A DNA stretch of 23,441 nt, from positions 1 through 23,441 of IMG/VR virus record IMGVR_UViG_3300006925_000157; one strand, 5' to 3'. The stretch comes from a virus. The notes beneath the pieces are model-generated. The model worked only from the letters and a program-made list of their open reading frames with translations, had not been told where the DNA came from and did no database searches. Position numbers and translations under genes: made by a program. Every line of letters begins with the position of its first letter. Within the stretch, counting starts at the first letter, position 1. Below are positions 22,451-23,441 of this stretch, piece by piece.

Positions 22451-22873
22451 TTAGTTTGTAGCTTTAGATATAGCTCCTGTTACAGTGATTGATCCACTGT
22501 ATGTTACAGGTGATTCCATTTCTGCGGACATTTCTACTGAATTTAAAAAACCTGCACCTGAATAAACTTCATCGCCTGAAACACTTGTTCCAAACTCCCA
22601 GTATACTTTAGTTCTAGCAATTAAATAATCAGCAGCTTCAACTGCATTATTAGAATCATCGTAAGCCACCAAACCTTCAAACGAAAGTTCACCTGTTCTA
22701 GTACCAGCAATAACTTCATTAAAACCACTTGAATCTTTTGTAGTAGCATCTGGTAAATCAGCTGACAAGCTTAAACTTGCACTTGTTGAATGACCAACAG
22801 CAACTTCAGATCCATCAGTTGAATGAAACTTTAAAATTAAATTTGTTCCGTTAAATACTCCAGTTGTAGGCAT
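22451..22873 (-). CDS. Tail tube protein, second copy (140 aa)
   Basis: This protein resembles the TP901-1-type major tail (tube) proteins. It is a beta-rich 140-residue protein with VAVGHSTSASLSLSADLPDATTKDSSGFNEVIAGTRTGELSFEGL (about 25-69, in pieces) and a C-terminal VEMSAEMESPVTYSGSITVTGAI that fits the tube fold. It is paralogous to the upstream gene: LPDATTKDS, G, EVIA, R and GE occur at matching positions, and both have GEGF or GAGF and SVE/SVD near the end. It is followed by a hairpin and then the chaperone genes. Of the two copies, this shorter one is closest to a standard tube subunit and is probably the main one. Confidence 0.88.
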   Translation of the reverse strand: MPTTGVFNGTNLILKFHSTDGSEVAVGHSTSASLSLSADLPDATTKDSSGFNEVIAGTRTGELSFEGLVAYDDSNNAVEAADYLIARTKVYWEFGTSVSGDEVYSGAGFLNSVEMSAEMESPVTYSGSITVTGAISKATN

Positions 22874-22916
22874 AATATGATTTTTTAAATTTTATGTAAA
22901 TATACAAATAATAAAT

Positions 22917-23375
22917 TTATGTATTTTCCCAATTACTTGCAATATCTTCCCAGAAATCAAAAATATTTTCCCACGTTCTACTATCGCCAGCAGTTATGAT
23001 ATTTGTTAATTGAATTTCTACATCAAAAGAAGTAGCATTATTAAACTCTGCTGTTTCATCTACACTAGAAATGAAACCTTCTCCTCTTATTACAAAATCA
23101 GAATTTCCATCTTGTTTAAAATAAAAAACCTGTTTGGTTCTTAATATAACAGCATCTGCAAATTCCTTAAAATTTAAACTATCATTATAAGCTGTTAAAC
23201 CACTTACTCTTGCTTCACCACCTCTTGCACATGCTATAACCTCTTTCCATCCATAACTGTCTTTTGTTGTAGCATCTGGTAGATCTATTCTTAAGCTTAT
23301 AGATGTATTTTTAGAATGACCAATTACAGTTTCATCCTTAAATAGCAAAAAGCTGGATGAATTAATTATTGGCAT
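22917..23375 (-). CDS. Tail tube protein, first copy with C-terminal extension (152 aa)
   Basis: This is a paralogue of the next gene. IGHSKNTSISLRIDLPDATTKDSYGWKEVIACARGGEARVSGLTAYND (about 18-65, in pieces) lines up with the second copy without gaps in the core. The C-terminal part diverges and adds a tryptophan-rich acidic tail (TWENIFDFWEDIASNWENT, about 134-152) absent from the other copy. Two related tube-type proteins side by side could mean a tube made of two subunits, a tail terminator-like or initiating subunit, or one decorated form. The start at 23375 comes three bases after the stop of the partial gene at the right edge. Confidence 0.85.
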   Translation of the reverse strand: MPIINSSSFLLFKDETVIGHSKNTSISLRIDLPDATTKDSYGWKEVIACARGGEARVSGLTAYNDSLNFKEFADAVILRTKQVFYFKQDGNSDFVIRGEGFISSVDETAEFNNATSFDVEIQLTNIITAGDSRTWENIFDFWEDIASNWENT

Positions 23376-23378
23376 AAT

Positions 23379-23441
23379 CTATTCTTGTTCTGGGATAATT
23401 TCGTATTCGCCAGATTCTAAATTAACTGAGATTTTTCCGTA
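23379..23441 (-). CDS. C-terminal fragment of a small gene at the right edge
   Basis: Twenty codons and a TAG stop (23379-23381) are visible: YGKISVNLESGEYEIIPEQE. The frame is open to the edge, and the tight spacing to the tail tube gene (three bases) supports it as a real gene end. It looks like two short beta strands and an acidic end. It could be the end of a tail completion or connector gene. Alternatively, since it is in phase with the gene cut at the left edge, the two halves may form one 73-residue protein if the ends are contiguous. Confidence 0.5.
   Translation of the reverse strand, partial: YGKISVNLESGEYEIIPEQE

Overview
The window is a strongly AT-rich piece of a tailed-phage (siphovirus-like) genome, or of a prophage. 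Every gene I can support lies on the minus strand, so the genome is read from right to left. The host is most likely a member of the Bacteroidota, probably a flavobacterium. Three gaps between transcription units carry a Bacteroidota-type promoter (a -33 TTTG, 18-19 bases, then TATATTTG). Genes start at ATG behind A/T-rich leaders without a clear Shine-Dalgarno sequence. Genes are packed tightly, with ATGA and TAATG start/stop overlaps. No stretch over 300 bases lacks a gene, and I saw no tRNA, rRNA, CRISPR array, insertion sequence or integrase.

Layout in the direction of transcription. (1) Tail module, 23441-17333: the end of a small gene, two tandem tail-tube paralogues, a tail assembly chaperone with a lambda-type -1 frameshift (GGGAAAG plus stem-loop), the tape measure protein and a tail-tip/hub protein with an inserted jelly-roll-like segment. 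An intrinsic terminator ends it at about 17268-17306. (2) A short early unit, 17210-16332: a small HTH protein, a putative ssDNA-annealing protein and an SSB-like protein, closed by a second terminator. (3) Replication, recombination and DNA modification, 16230-8313: RecE-type PD-(D/E)XK exonuclease, DnaA domain IV-like protein, VRR-NUC nuclease, winged-helix replication initiator with an origin-like repeat cluster inside its gene, a second putative nuclease, Twinkle/gp4-type primase-helicase, adenine/cytosine DNA methyltransferase, ParB-like protein and a TET-associated-type glycosyltransferase. (4) Small unknown genes, 8227-7084, in two units with their own promoters, ended by a long hairpin terminator. 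(5) Packaging and head module, 6975-496: terminase small and large subunits, portal with a long C-terminal extension, MuF-like protein, HK97-type protease and major capsid protein, then a terminator. (6) A promoter and two small genes, the second cut by the left edge.

How it works together: the initiator, DnaA-like protein and primase-helicase would replicate the genome. The annealing protein, SSB and exonuclease form a recombination set. The methyltransferase, ParB-like protein and glycosyltransferase probably modify phage DNA. The terminase and HK97-type head genes package it, and the tail genes build a long flexible tail. The two partial genes at the window ends join in frame into one 73-residue ORF, and the joined gene order is the normal head-then-tail order. 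The window may therefore be a closed or circularly permuted genome. Against this, no lysis genes and no recognisable head-tail connector genes are present, so a missing segment between the ends is equally possible.
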